The notes beneath the pieces were generated by a model, which ran no database searches, had not been told where the DNA came from, and saw nothing but the letters and a program-made list of their open reading frames with translations. Position numbers and translations under genes: made by a program. Below are positions 22,301-28,118 of a stretch of 28,206 nucleotides of DNA, piece by piece; within the stretch, counting starts at the first letter, position 1, and each line of letters starts with the position of its first letter. The stretch is from Plakobranchus ocellatus (lineage: Eukaryota; Mollusca; Gastropoda; Plakobranchidae), in contig BLXT01002256.1 of assembly GCA_019648995.1 (NCBI GenBank), positions 354,097 to 382,302 on the forward strand, in the 5' to 3' direction.

Positions 22301-25300
22301 CATTCATTCTCTCTCATAAGCTTCCATCAGATGCTCAAGCAAATAAAAACAAGGATAAAAATTGGGAGGGCTATTCCCTCGAGCTCAGCACTGAAGACAG
22401 ATGCCCCATCTCTCAGGCAAGTTGCTTTCGAGCAATCTGGGCATTCCAAAAAAAAGGCTGCGGCCGCAACCTTTTCCTCCAGTTTAGAGCCATCGGTATA
22501 AACAGCATAATGTTTGGAAAATTTTAATTCTAAAAAATTCCTTCAATAAGCAACCTCACTGGTATCTTCTTTCTTTTGCTTCGTCAGAAAATTTCAACAT
22601 GAACCTGGTGCTCATCTCAAGATGGAGGGCGCTGGACATGTAAATTATCAATAGTATTTAGATTGATTTTAGCATTCTTAATGTGCTCAAAAGTACTGGC
22701 GACAAGATTGGGTTCTTTGCATCAGCAGAAATGTCAGACGACGGAGCTTCAAATACAATATCTTGACATGGATTATGGGGTAATGACTTTAATTTCAGCA
22801 TATAATTAAAAGCTAGCTTGGTACGCCGATGCTCGAGAGAGGGCTCCCAAGCCTCTGCATGCAAGCTTTTAATTGGCGACGTTCAGAATACCCCGAGGGC
22901 AATATGAAGGCCCTGATGATGTATAGGGTCCAGGGCTCTCAGAACATGTTTTTCACAGAGCCATATACGACACTGCCTTAGTTCAACTTGGATCGGACTA
23001 GAGTGAGATAAAGCTTTAGAAGGGTGGCTTTATCCACACCCCAGTCCTTAGGCTTACGACACATAGTAAATTTAGTGCTTTTAAACATTTTTTCTTTAGA
23101 TACTGTACATGGTCATTAAAACTCAGTTTTGAGTCAAAAATGATTCCTAAAAATTTAGCCTCAACCTTCACGGGGACTGGCTAGCCATTTAGATGAAGGG
23201 AGGGCCCAGTGTAAATTCTTTGTCTGTGGAAATGGACACAGCTAGTCTTTGAAACTGAAGATCTAAAACCGTTCTTGGAGACCCATTTCTGAACATACAC
23301 ATAGCTCAAGATGCTGCAGATGTTTACCCTCATAGTAAATGGCAAAATCATCTACAAATAAAGATGCGTTTACATGTTTAGAAACAGAGTTAATTATATT
23401 GTTTAATTTTAAGTTAAATAGCATAGGTGATAGAATACTGCCTTGGCGAACACCGTTTTATTGGTGGTAAGAAGAAGAAAACGTGTTCTCCGCTTTAACT
23501 TTAAAATGACGGTCTTTAAGGAAATTTCAAATAAAAATGGGCAACCTGATCTTAAAATCGAGGTCGAAAAGATCTTTTAAAATTCCATATTTCCATGTGG
23601 TGTTGTAAGCTTTTTCTAGATTGAAAAAAAAAAGCTTGTTTCTGGCAAACACCTTTTTTATAAAGGTTTCCAGTCTGACCGAGTGGTCCAATGTGCTATG
23701 ATCCTTCCTGAAACTGCACTGTACCTTTGACAGCAGGTTTCTGGACTCAAGCACATGGACCAGTCGGTCATTCACCATCCGCTCGAGGGTCTTATACAAG
23801 CAGCTCGTGAGCCTAATAGGCCTATTGTTGGAAGGATTAGAAAGATCCTTCCTGGGTTTTTTGGAATAGGAGCCAACGACGCCTCCAAGATGGGGGGGAT
23901 GTCCTCGGTGGTCCAAATGTTATTAAAAAGTTTAAGGAGAATATGCAGGCAGGATTCAGGAAGGTGCCTCAGGAACTGATAGTACACACCATCAGGACCT
24001 GCTGCAGACTCATTACATTTATTAACTGAATTTTTAAGTTCCGTTATGAGAAAAGGATCATTATAGGGTTCATAATGTTCTGATGAAAAATGATCTGACC
24101 ATCTTTTTTAAGATGACAAGAAGGGGCAAAATGTTTGCCTTTAATTTTTTCCATTTTGTTCCAAACAGTTTTAGAGGAAGTATTTGAGTTCAAAGAAGAT
24201 AGGCATGTCTTCACGACTGTTTCTTAGAATTTTTAATTACGAACTAAGCCTTGGCTTTTAATTTTTTTTTAATTTACGAAATTTTTTTAAAGAAGGTGCC
24301 TTAACATACTTCCTTTGAGCTTGTCTACATTCCTGGGTAAACCAGGGCACATAGGTTTTACATTTCGTCCCTTTGTGAAAGGGTATGGACGACCTGGCTG
24401 CATCGAGCAGCTTTGAAGTAAACTGCTTCATGTTGGCCACGGATTCGTCCAAAGACATTTTGCAGAGGTCTCTAAAACGGTTCCAATCAGCTTTTTAAAA
24501 ATAAAAACTACAATTTACATTACCATTAAAATGCAAGGACCCCGGCGGGAGTCCCCCCACGCAGGAGAATGTGCATTGAAGTCTCCCAGCACAAGAAAGG
24601 GCTTCGGAAGCTGCTAAAAGAGTTCAGCCAGAGAAAGTTTAGAAACTGGGGTATTGAGAGGCACATATAGAGATTGATTGATTGATTGATTATTTGTATA
24701 CCCTGTCCACCATTATGCGGTGATCTCAGGGTTTCTGTTCATTCATTCTCTCTCATAACCTTCCATCAGATGCTCAAGCAAATTAAAACAAAGATAAAAA
24801 TCCATTAAAAATCCAAAGAGAGTATATGGAGAAAAACTTTAAAAGGAATCTGTACAAAGCCTCACATATTGGCATTCTTAATATGCTCAAAAGAAATAAA
24901 ATCTGAATCTGACTTAGAATCAGCAGAAAAATCAGAAAATTTAATTTAAGTAAAAATTTAAAAGCTACTTTGGTACCCGAAGCTCGATTCTACTATGGAT
25001 TTGAACGATATATATGCCATAATAGTATACTTATCATTATTATTGTTATTATTATTATTATTGTCATAAGAGGTCCACAAAAGCAGTTTGACTGTTACAT
25101 GGATAAAAGAAATAACTTCGCTACAGTAATTATTTATAGCTTTCTTTTAATCTACAGGATAGTCGAATATTGAATGTACACCTTGTCACAAAGTAGTAAG
25201 CCTAAAATGTGGTTTAAGGGCAAGTTCAGCACTCAGGGGTGATTTTCTTTATTTCTTAAATAATACCATTATAAATTGTTTATTTGTTATATATGACTCC

Positions 25301-27925
25301 CAAAAAGTGATATAATTTTTTTTCAATTACCGTTGGCATGGCAACAGATAAAGATGGTGGCCATCTTGAATCTTAAAAAATTTTCAAAGTTTTATAACTT
25401 TGGAAAAAAAATAAGATATCAACTTTTTCTAAACGGGAGTATATTTTTTGAAGATTTTCAAGTAGTCTTTTGTGGTTAGACAGAGAAGGGAAATTTTCAT
25501 GAAATATTGAAAATTGTATATAATTAGCATCAAATTTTTGGATACATAATGCATTTGGACAGCTGGTGGGTCACTCTATGTTGACATTTCGAAGAGTACC
25601 CCACTTGTTGTCCTCACAGAAATTTATTTAAAAGGATTACTGAGAGCTCCAGGCCCTTATCAAAAAACCAACAAAATCTATTTTGCAGTAACCGATAATT
25701 GACAGTCGTTTAATAAAGCAACTAGTATGTGTCAGAATTTTAAAGAAAGCAAATTGCAGGGCATACTCTTTCATAACCACTGACAAATGAATACGCATTA
25801 AAAAAAAAAAAATTGTAATAGTGATTGTTGTTGTTGTTGTTGTTACTATTATTATTATTCTTGTTGTTGTTGTCATTGATTCTTACCATAACAGTTCAAC
25901 AATGGGGGAGGGGAGGGGTGGGCAAATGAAAGAAGTCCCAAAATTCCCAAAAAGGTGTAGGATTATATTTGAATGGCCCCCTAGGGGACTGAGGCTTTAG
26001 GAATTTTTCCTAGGCCAGCACAGGAACCTGGGAAAATAAAGGTATACCTATAGACTGCCTTAACTGTGTTGTCCTACCAGCCATGTCACTGAGACCGCCT
26101 GTCAGACAACTTACGCAATTAGAATCGCATAAGACATGCAAGGCTTTGTGAAGCAAATTAGTTGATAAAAGGAAAACATTATCATTACATGATACATTAA
26201 GTCTAGCTCTCACAATACTGCATTTATGTATTAATGTATCTATTTATTTATTCACTTATTACTATCAATTTTACATTTCCTGCTACACATGAAAACACAC
26301 ATGTACATTATAACTGCAAATACAGCACATTATCCTTTTTAAAAGCATAAAGAAGAAAATTAATATTTGCAAGTTCTCAGCAACCTACCACGAGGTGTAT
26401 TGATTAAGACGTTAATCAAACCTCCAGAGGGAAACAAAATTATCCTATGAGCTCTGGGCTGGTTTGGCTTCTCATTAATCACTTCTCCCTATGAGAGGGT
26501 ATATTATACTATTGTTTCTCTGCCAGGTTTGGTGAGTGTTTGCCAAGGTGGGATTCTATTGGTCAATTTGACCGAGTTCAACAATTAGCGACTAACCACC
26601 TTGGTCTGATTGGGTGCTGATTTGCTACCTGAAACAAAAAGTTGACTTGATAGATTTGATTGATGGATTCCACCGGTTTGCACCATGTAGGGTATGGCCT
26701 ACAGGGGGTGCTGGATTTTTTCATCTTCGAAGAGGAAAGATAGTAATACTGATATAGACGAGAGGGGGAAGGAAAAAGTAAAAGGGGAGTGGGGAAATCC
26801 TCTTTGTACAAATGGAGAGCGTAAAGAGTACAGAAGTGCGTAACATTGACGTCATATCCAGCCCATCACACTTAGCGTAGGCCCACACTGGAGGTGAAGC
26901 GACAAGTCATGGCTAACTTGAAGGACTGATGTCGCAGTTACTGTGCCCTACCCACTGACAAGTTAGCCTGATAATTTGCATAACAAGACTGGCCTCACGT
27001 TTCGCGCGGCAACAGTCATTAGAACTATGAGTGGTCATGTAATGGCACTCGCCTTCTCCTTATCCAGCAGAGCCACTGACGTAAGACCAGGCTGTAAAAC
27101 ACAAAGGATAGCTCCGACGCTTGGACAAGTAGCTGACTTGGTGTGCGCTCACATCAAAGAAAGATAGTATTTCAAAACATGTATTGTTGTACACGTGATC
27201 TGCTGCCTCCAGTGTGGGCCTACGCTAAGACCCATTTGGCTCATGAGCTGTTACAAGCTAGCCTATCTTACTTGGAGACAAAAGCACATAGATCTTGCTT
27301 CAAAATTCAGAAACACACACTGTATGGCTTATGGGCCGACACCTTACTATCCAAACCACGTAACCAAGTCTTTCCATACAAAATGAGTTGTTTGTCGCTG
27401 ATTGACCAAAAAAAATTGTAAAGCAAAATAAAGAAAAGTGTCTGGAATTATTGAAAAAAAAAACTGTGGCAATATTTCACAGAAATTACTATATGTAATG
27501 GGTACAAAAATGTCTTTTCACCATCATAAACCATCTTCAACTATTTTGCTTACATCCTGTTGGGAAATTTATAGCTAGTGACTTGTTTTATGTAAATAAG
27601 CCACAGTTATTACGAAGCATCCAAATTATATCTTATCAATTTTTTTTCTTTTAAATGATATTAAATATTTTGCTATACAAACAACAAACAACTTATTTCA
27701 TGTAAACAAACAAGAATTATTGACGAGCATCACAAATATACCTTATCGGCTTCTTTTTTTCCATGATGAAAAAGAATAAAAAAAAATATTGAGGTCAACA
27801 AATGTTTTAAATAATGAATATTTAAATGTCTGTGTTTGTGACACAATGATTAAGAAGGAGTAAAAGTGGGTGTGTTTGTTTAAGAGAGGGAACATGTGTG
27901 TGTGTGTGCATGCGTGTGCATGAGC

Positions 27926-27976
<51 letters not shown>

Positions 27977-28118
27977 CAAAAAGATAAAAAGACTTTTCAC
28001 TTACTTGTCTAAATGATGACAAACCATCAACATATCCAAATGCTCATCCAGTGTATTAACAGTCAATGGGCGAGTGGGATTGGTGGATGAGGGAAGGACA
28101 TTCTGTATGCCGCAAACC
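4283..28118 (-). CDS. URE: urease, C-terminal third of the catalytic region (8 exons, 5' end outside window)
   Basis: Urease hydrolyses urea to ammonia and carbamate at a di-nickel centre, in the cytosol. The joined exons are 28118-28005, 21844-21730, 20973-20884, 19817-19719, 15524-15425, 13193-13087, 6244-6121 and 4398-4283. Together they give 865 nt: one base finishing an upstream codon, 287 codons and TAA. Phases agree at every junction and all introns are GT-AG. Compared with Klebsiella UreC numbering (known family data), the piece starts near residue 287 and reaches the C-terminus, so it has the expected length. Conserved signatures in order are [17 protein letters not shown] (Cys319/His320), AESRIR (Arg336), GSDSQ (Asp360, Ni ligand), [42 protein letters not shown] and RYFLF. 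Plants and animals usually have one fused gamma-beta-alpha chain of roughly 830-840 residues; the rest should lie upstream. No frame damage is visible. Confidence 0.94.
4882..5861 (+). pseudogene. RTE reverse transcriptase remnant
   Basis: Two overlapping frames carry the protein. The first (4882-5079) holds RT palm motif [11 protein letters not shown]. The second runs to the TGA at 5859-5861 and holds the [12 protein letters not shown] block and motif C, YADD, at about 5200-5211. A frameshift near 5040-5080 separates them; the sense reading through the joint is an [13 protein letters not shown] block. In-frame TAA also occurs just upstream of the first methionine. Between the KDKNIPKKW and RMMRISW blocks roughly 50 residues expected in the family (the YGCETW region) are missing, so there is an internal deletion too. 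Not functional. Confidence 0.85.
5859..5878 (+). repeat. (TGA)n tail of the RTE copy
   Basis: Six to seven TGA units directly follow the last RT codons. The first TGA is itself the stop codon of the reading frame, so coding sequence and 3' tail abut with no 3' UTR. Confidence 0.85.
6121..6244 (-). CDS. urease exon 7
   Basis: The exon follows acceptor ATCTAG and starts in phase 0 with [13 protein letters not shown]. It continues [17 protein letters not shown] and stops after Asp plus one base (6121), at donor GTAAGC. The VQNCR...KKDM.HND block is characteristic of urease alpha near its C-terminus. An open frame continues past the donor to 5981, but that extension has no urease similarity. The expected VD...Y segment instead begins exon 8 in the right phase. 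Exon length is 124 nt (41 codons plus one base). Confidence 0.92.
6245..6932 (-). other. urease intron 6, unoccupied 3' part
   Basis: AT-rich intron DNA between the exon 7 acceptor and the compound LINE insertion. No gene or further element recognised. The whole intron is 6245-13086, with GTGAGT donor. Confidence 0.7.
6933..6947. repeat. target-site duplication, left copy
   Basis: CACTCGCAAGCTAAT here matches CACTTGCAAGCTAAT at 12660-12674 with one mismatch in 15. The pair brackets the entire A1-A2-A3 LINE complex. Confidence 0.85.
6948..7040 (-). mobile_element. I/Nimb-like LINE copy A1, 3' fragment of 93 bp
   Basis: It contains only the last part of the element's 3' UTR, with the GGTATAC...CCACCATTAAGC...GATCTCAGGGTTTCTGTT block, ending in an (AATC)n tail on the minus strand. 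Its truncated 5' end abuts the tail of copy A2 directly. It is more diverged from the other copies than A2 is. Confidence 0.88.
7041..7423 (-). mobile_element. I/Nimb-like LINE copy A2, 3' fragment of 383 bp
   Basis: This 5'-truncated copy covers the end of ORF2 and the 3' UTR plus (AATC)n tail. It lies in the same orientation as A1 and A3. Its truncated end meets the A3 tail at about 7423/7424, with one or two bases of ambiguity. Confidence 0.9.
7223..7423 (-). pseudogene. ORF2 C-terminus in copy A2
   Basis: Sixty-odd codons are readable, with the pattern FCYA...VRHILIEC, a Cys...His-x4-Cys arrangement like the C-terminal knuckle of I/Jockey ORF2 proteins. [14 protein letters not shown] follows and the frame ends at [12 protein letters not shown] and TGA (7225-7223). 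This shows where the ORF2 of the family stops. Confidence 0.8.
7424..7609 (-). other. 3' UTR and (AATC)n tail of copy A3
   Basis: About 186 nt from the ORF2 stop to the tail. The distal 90 nt is the best conserved piece of the family in this window and recurs in A1, A2, B, C and D. That fits recognition of the 3' end by the element's own RT (inference). Confidence 0.82.
7610..11164 (-). pseudogene. LINE ORF2: endonuclease, reverse transcriptase, RNase H
   Basis: The likely start is the ATG at 11164 ([15 protein letters not shown]), 9 nt after the ORF1 stop. Endonuclease motifs are [16 protein letters not shown] (about 10780-10800) and SDHFPI (10572-10555). RT motifs are [35 protein letters not shown] and FVDD (9202-9191). 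RNase H follows, with TDGSK (8351-8340), SAELEGIAL and a [10 protein letters not shown] block. The frame ends at TGA 7612-7610 after GVYGNI. About 1,180 codons is a normal ORF2 length. Damage includes frameshifts in the endonuclease (about 11000), the linker (about 10100-10250, with a stop), RT (about 9460 and 9330) and between RT and RNase H. A 70-bp deletion at 7763 removes the knuckle. Not functional as it stands. Confidence 0.88.
11174..11835 (-). pseudogene. LINE ORF1 (gag-like), degraded
   Basis: A candidate start is ATG at 11835-11833 (MTKK). A run of A directly after it is out of frame by one base with the next block. That block carries [18 protein letters not shown] and [14 protein letters not shown], resembling the N-terminal part of gag-like ORF1 proteins of I/Jockey elements. 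A Ser/Pro-rich stretch follows ([14 protein letters not shown] in one frame). The C-terminus, [16 protein letters not shown], ends at TAG 11176-11174, 9 nt before the ORF2 ATG. At about 200 codons it is short for the family and no CCHC knuckles are visible, so an internal deletion is likely. Confidence 0.65.
11183..11217 (-). promoter_or_regulatory. strong hairpin at the ORF1/ORF2 junction
   Basis: Perfect 13-bp inverted arms, 11183-11195 and 11205-11217, with a 9-nt loop. In the LINE RNA the stem lies a few nucleotides before the ORF1 stop codon, and the ORF2 start follows the stop closely. The arms are GC-rich (GCTTGGCAGGCCA and its complement). A role in translational coupling is inference only. 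Confidence 0.75.
12240..12448 (-). repeat. 5' UTR monomer 2
   Basis: Aligns with 12449-12659 at an offset of about 211-217 bp, for example GAAATAGAGGACAG here and GAAGTAGAGGACAG there. GCAGGAAAGGAA and AGAAAGAGATGTC also recur. On the minus strand it carries GTCGCAAGAGGCGAC, a 5-bp stem with 5-nt loop. Confidence 0.78.
12449..12659 (-). repeat. 5' UTR monomer 1 (outermost)
   Basis: First monomer of the element, abutting the right target-site duplication. It shares an ordered set of blocks with monomer 2, including ACAGGAAAGGAA, AGAAAGAGATGTC and TCGCCTCTT. Identity looks like roughly 75-80 percent by eye. Confidence 0.78.
12660..12674. repeat. target-site duplication, right copy
   Basis: CACTTGCAAGCTAAT, 14 of 15 identical with 6933-6947. 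It fixes the 5' end of copy A3 at 12659. Confidence 0.85.
12675..13086 (-). other. urease intron 6, 5' part
   Basis: AT-rich intron sequence between the LINE complex and the exon 6 donor GTGAGT (13086-13081). Nothing else recognised. Confidence 0.7.
13087..13193 (-). CDS. urease exon 6
   Basis: The exon follows acceptor TTGTAG; its first two bases complete a Gly codon from exon 5. It reads [12 protein letters not shown], then [10 protein letters not shown] and SYAFVNK, ending in phase 0 at donor GTGAGT. The ASIPTPEPV block followed by MFGAxGKA is a urease signature. Exon length is 107 nt. Confidence 0.95.
13194..15424 (-). other. urease intron 5
   Basis: 2.2 kb of AT-rich intron, donor GTCAGT and acceptor TTGTAG. 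I see no transposon protein or RNA gene in it. One perfect 8-bp hairpin (GAGTCACA/TGTGACTC, loop 11) lies at 15183-15209. Confidence 0.8.
15425..15524 (-). CDS. urease exon 5
   Basis: The exon follows acceptor TTTTGCAG and reads [25 protein letters not shown] and IAWAQM, then one base of a Gly codon. GKLADLVLW and KPE..MKGG are conserved urease blocks. The donor is GTCAGT, a weaker site than the others, but the phase it sets fits exon 6 exactly. Exon length is 100 nt. Confidence 0.94.
15525..15944 (-). other. urease intron 4, first segment
   Basis: AT-rich intron DNA next to exon 5. Nothing recognised. Intron 4 as a whole runs 15525-19718 (donor GTATGT, acceptor TTGCAG). Confidence 0.65.
15945..16066 (+). 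mobile_element. tRNA-type SINE fragment with 12-bp target duplications
   Basis: AGAGGGATTAAA occurs at 15945-15956 and again, identically, at 16055-16066. Between them lie 98 bp of GC-richer DNA containing GGTTCGAGCC (15974-15983), which fits the RNA polymerase III B-box/T-loop consensus, preceded by a CCCGG arm. No full tRNA cloverleaf is present, so it looks like a 5'-truncated tRNA-derived SINE. The family is unknown to me. Confidence 0.65.
16067..16865 (-). other. intron 4, second segment
   Basis: AT-rich, with short poly-A/T runs. No gene or transposon identified. Confidence 0.6.
16866..17028. repeat. 82-bp tandem duplication
   Basis: Unit 1 (16866-16947) and unit 2 (16948-17028) each start GGGCTCAACAAAGCTGAAT, pass through a poly-A run and end TTTTCCTGTGG. 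Apart from a few substitutions and a longer A run in unit 2 they are identical, so the duplication is recent or an assembly product. Confidence 0.9.
17147..17191. other. assembly gap (45 N)
   Basis: Unknown bases, directly followed by a run of 19 C (17192-17210). The true sequence and length here are uncertain. Confidence 0.99.
17685..18398 (-). pseudogene. ORF2 C-terminal region in copy B
   Basis: An open stretch at 17933-17685 reads [15 protein letters not shown], then [20 protein letters not shown] and [14 protein letters not shown], ending GVYGNI and TGA. Two of the expected knuckle cysteines are changed (Cys to Trp and Cys to Ile relative to A2), so the finger is dead. The RNase H part (18105-18398) is readable only in pieces because of frameshifts. 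Confidence 0.8.
18399..18973. mobile_element. DNA-transposon-like insert nested in LINE copy B
   Basis: This segment is absent from copies A3 and C, where the flanking LINE sequence is continuous. GCCCC occurs on both sides (18394-18398 and 18974-18978), a possible 5-bp duplication. Near the ends ACCTGCCAAC (18403-18412) and GTTGGTAGGT (18961-18970) form a 10-bp inverted repeat with one mismatch. Inside, TA-CAGTGGAAACC (18490-18502) and repeated TTATAACAGG motifs (18505, 18520, 18581, and a variant near 18537) resemble the ends of pogo/Tigger-type elements. No transposase is visible. Family is uncertain. Confidence 0.6.
18974..19226 (-). pseudogene. RNase H N-terminal part of copy B
   Basis: Continuation of the LINE beyond the insert, matching about 8265-8500 of copy A3. 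It contains the region coding the TDGSKLEEK block, with several substitutions. Confidence 0.75.
19227..19718 (-). other. intron 4, segment next to exon 4
   Basis: AT-rich intron DNA up to the exon 4 donor GTATGT. Nothing recognised. Confidence 0.65.
19719..19817 (-). CDS. urease exon 4
   Basis: The exon follows acceptor CTAAAG and encodes 33 residues in phase 0: [20 protein letters not shown] followed by [13 protein letters not shown]. The [19 protein letters not shown] block is among the most conserved urease stretches. Donor GTATGT. Confidence 0.96.
19818..20883 (-). other. urease intron 3
   Basis: Donor GTAAGA, acceptor CTAAAG. It contains a three-unit minisatellite at 20237-20336. Otherwise AT-rich with nothing recognised. 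Confidence 0.8.
20237..20336. repeat. 33-bp minisatellite, three units
   Basis: Units at 20237, 20270 and 20304 share TTGCACTCTT, then CAACCTCCTTGTGAATCTCC-like sequence, with few differences. Confidence 0.9.
20884..20973 (-). CDS. urease exon 3
   Basis: The exon follows acceptor TTTAAG and encodes 30 residues: [20 protein letters not shown], then [27 protein letters not shown] directly follows the nickel-binding SDSQ of exon 2 in ureases. Phase 0 on both sides, donor GTAAGA. Confidence 0.96.
20974..21729 (-). other. urease intron 2
   Basis: Donor GTACAG, acceptor TTTAAG. 756 bp without recognised features. Confidence 0.8.
21730..21844 (-). CDS. urease exon 2 (nickel-ligand Asp)
   Basis: The exon follows acceptor CTCAAG; its first base completes a Lys codon. 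It reads [20 protein letters not shown] then [18 protein letters not shown]. The Arg of AESRIR corresponds to Arg336 and the Asp of SDSQ to Asp360, a nickel ligand, in Klebsiella numbering; counting from MVCHHLD gives exactly these positions. The residue before SDSQ is Gly, where Ser is usual. Donor GTACAG. Exon length is 115 nt. Confidence 0.96.
21845..22239 (-). other. intron 1, 3' part
   Basis: AT-rich with a long poly-T tract near 21980-22008. Nothing else recognised. Intron 1 as a whole is 21845-28004. Confidence 0.7.
22240..24672 (-). mobile_element. I/Nimb-like LINE copy C, truncated with internal deletions
   Basis: It has the (AATC)n tail (22240-22253) and the outer 3' UTR, then a jump at about 22363 straight into RNase H sequence; the rest of the 3' UTR and the ORF2 C-terminus are missing. 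It continues through RT to the endonuclease. A second deletion at about 24540 removes part of the endonuclease. The 5' end stops inside the endonuclease at 24672, where the tail of copy D begins. Sense orientation in urease intron 1. Confidence 0.88.
22364..24672 (-). pseudogene. ORF2 of copy C (RNase H, RT, partial endonuclease)
   Basis: Recognisable blocks are [17 protein letters not shown] linker (about 24380-24420), [20 protein letters not shown] and [16 protein letters not shown] (23916-23700), [19 protein letters not shown], the FVDD palm motif near 23350-23361, and the region before RNase H with [18 protein letters not shown] (22864-22700). Frames change repeatedly and deletions are present, so it cannot make a full protein. 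Confidence 0.82.
24673..24987 (-). mobile_element. I/Nimb-like LINE copy D, short and internally deleted
   Basis: The (AATC)n tail begins exactly at the truncated end of copy C. The 3' UTR is followed at about 24869 by a jump to the region before RNase H (AGCATTCTTAATATGCTCAA block, near 8535 in copy A3). About 0.9 kb is missing. The rest is heavily diverged and fades near 24987. Confidence 0.82.
24988..26391 (-). other. intron 1, middle part
   Basis: AT-rich DNA with simple repeats: (ATT)n with interruptions at 25035-25063, and (TTG)n/(ATT)n at 25825-25872. Between them I recognise no gene. Short open frames here lack any family signature. Confidence 0.6.
25825..25872. repeat. TTG/ATT trinucleotide microsatellite
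   Basis: Seven or so TTG units, then four ATT, then four TTG. Confidence 0.9.
26392..26604. other. cluster of hairpins (possible folded element)
   Basis: Three inverted repeats occur close together. TTGATTAA/TTAATCAA (26400-26407, 26412-26419) is extended by GAGGT/ACCTC. CCAAGGTGG/CCACCTTGG (26543-26551, 26596-26604) encloses the palindrome GGTCAATTTGACC (26561-26573). I do not recognise a known element. Confidence 0.55.
26605..26870. other. intron 1 spacer
   Basis: Spacer between the hairpin cluster and the terminal-inverted-repeat element; purine-rich on the plus strand in part. Nothing recognised. Confidence 0.5.
26871..27229. mobile_element. MITE-like element with 24-bp perfect terminal inverted repeats
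   Basis: CTTAGCGTAGGCCCACACTG plus GAGG at 26871-26894 is repeated exactly in inverse at 27206-27229. The 359-bp unit is GC-richer than its surroundings. Inside, GGCTAACTTG (26931-26940) and CAAGTTAGCC (26959-26968) form a second stem. No transposase frame is present. No clear target-site duplication was found: the flanks share only CCCAT at slightly different distances. Confidence 0.7.
27230..27893 (-). other. intron 1, segment near exon 1
   Basis: AT-rich intron DNA. No gene or element recognised. Confidence 0.6.
27894..27973. repeat. (TG)n and (AG)n microsatellites
   Basis: (TG)n at 27894-27909, then an uninterrupted (AG)n at 27929-27973. On the urease strand the latter is a (CT)n pyrimidine tract beginning about 31 nt after the exon 1 splice donor. 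Confidence 0.95.
28005..28118 (-). CDS. urease exon 1 of this window (flap Cys and catalytic His)
   Basis: The exon follows acceptor ATATAG; its first base belongs to an upstream codon. It reads [20 protein letters not shown] then [17 protein letters not shown] and two bases of a Lys codon, at donor [16 protein letters not shown] and [14 protein letters not shown] are urease signatures. The Cys and first His correspond to Cys319 on the mobile flap and His320, the general acid or base, in Klebsiella UreC (known). Upstream exons, with the nickel-binding His and carbamylated Lys, are outside the window. Confidence 0.96.

Noticed and set aside
22225..25015. Target-site duplication around the C/D complex
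   Set aside because: Only a weak similarity (GATTTTGAC against GATTTGAAC) was seen near the outer ends. It is too loose to claim.
26976..27421. Plus-strand open frames overlapping the terminal-inverted-repeat element
   Set aside because: They overlap one another in different frames, cross the element's boundary and show no domain.
27743..28022. Serine/leucine repeat frames
   Set aside because: Translations of the (AG)n and (TG)n microsatellites.
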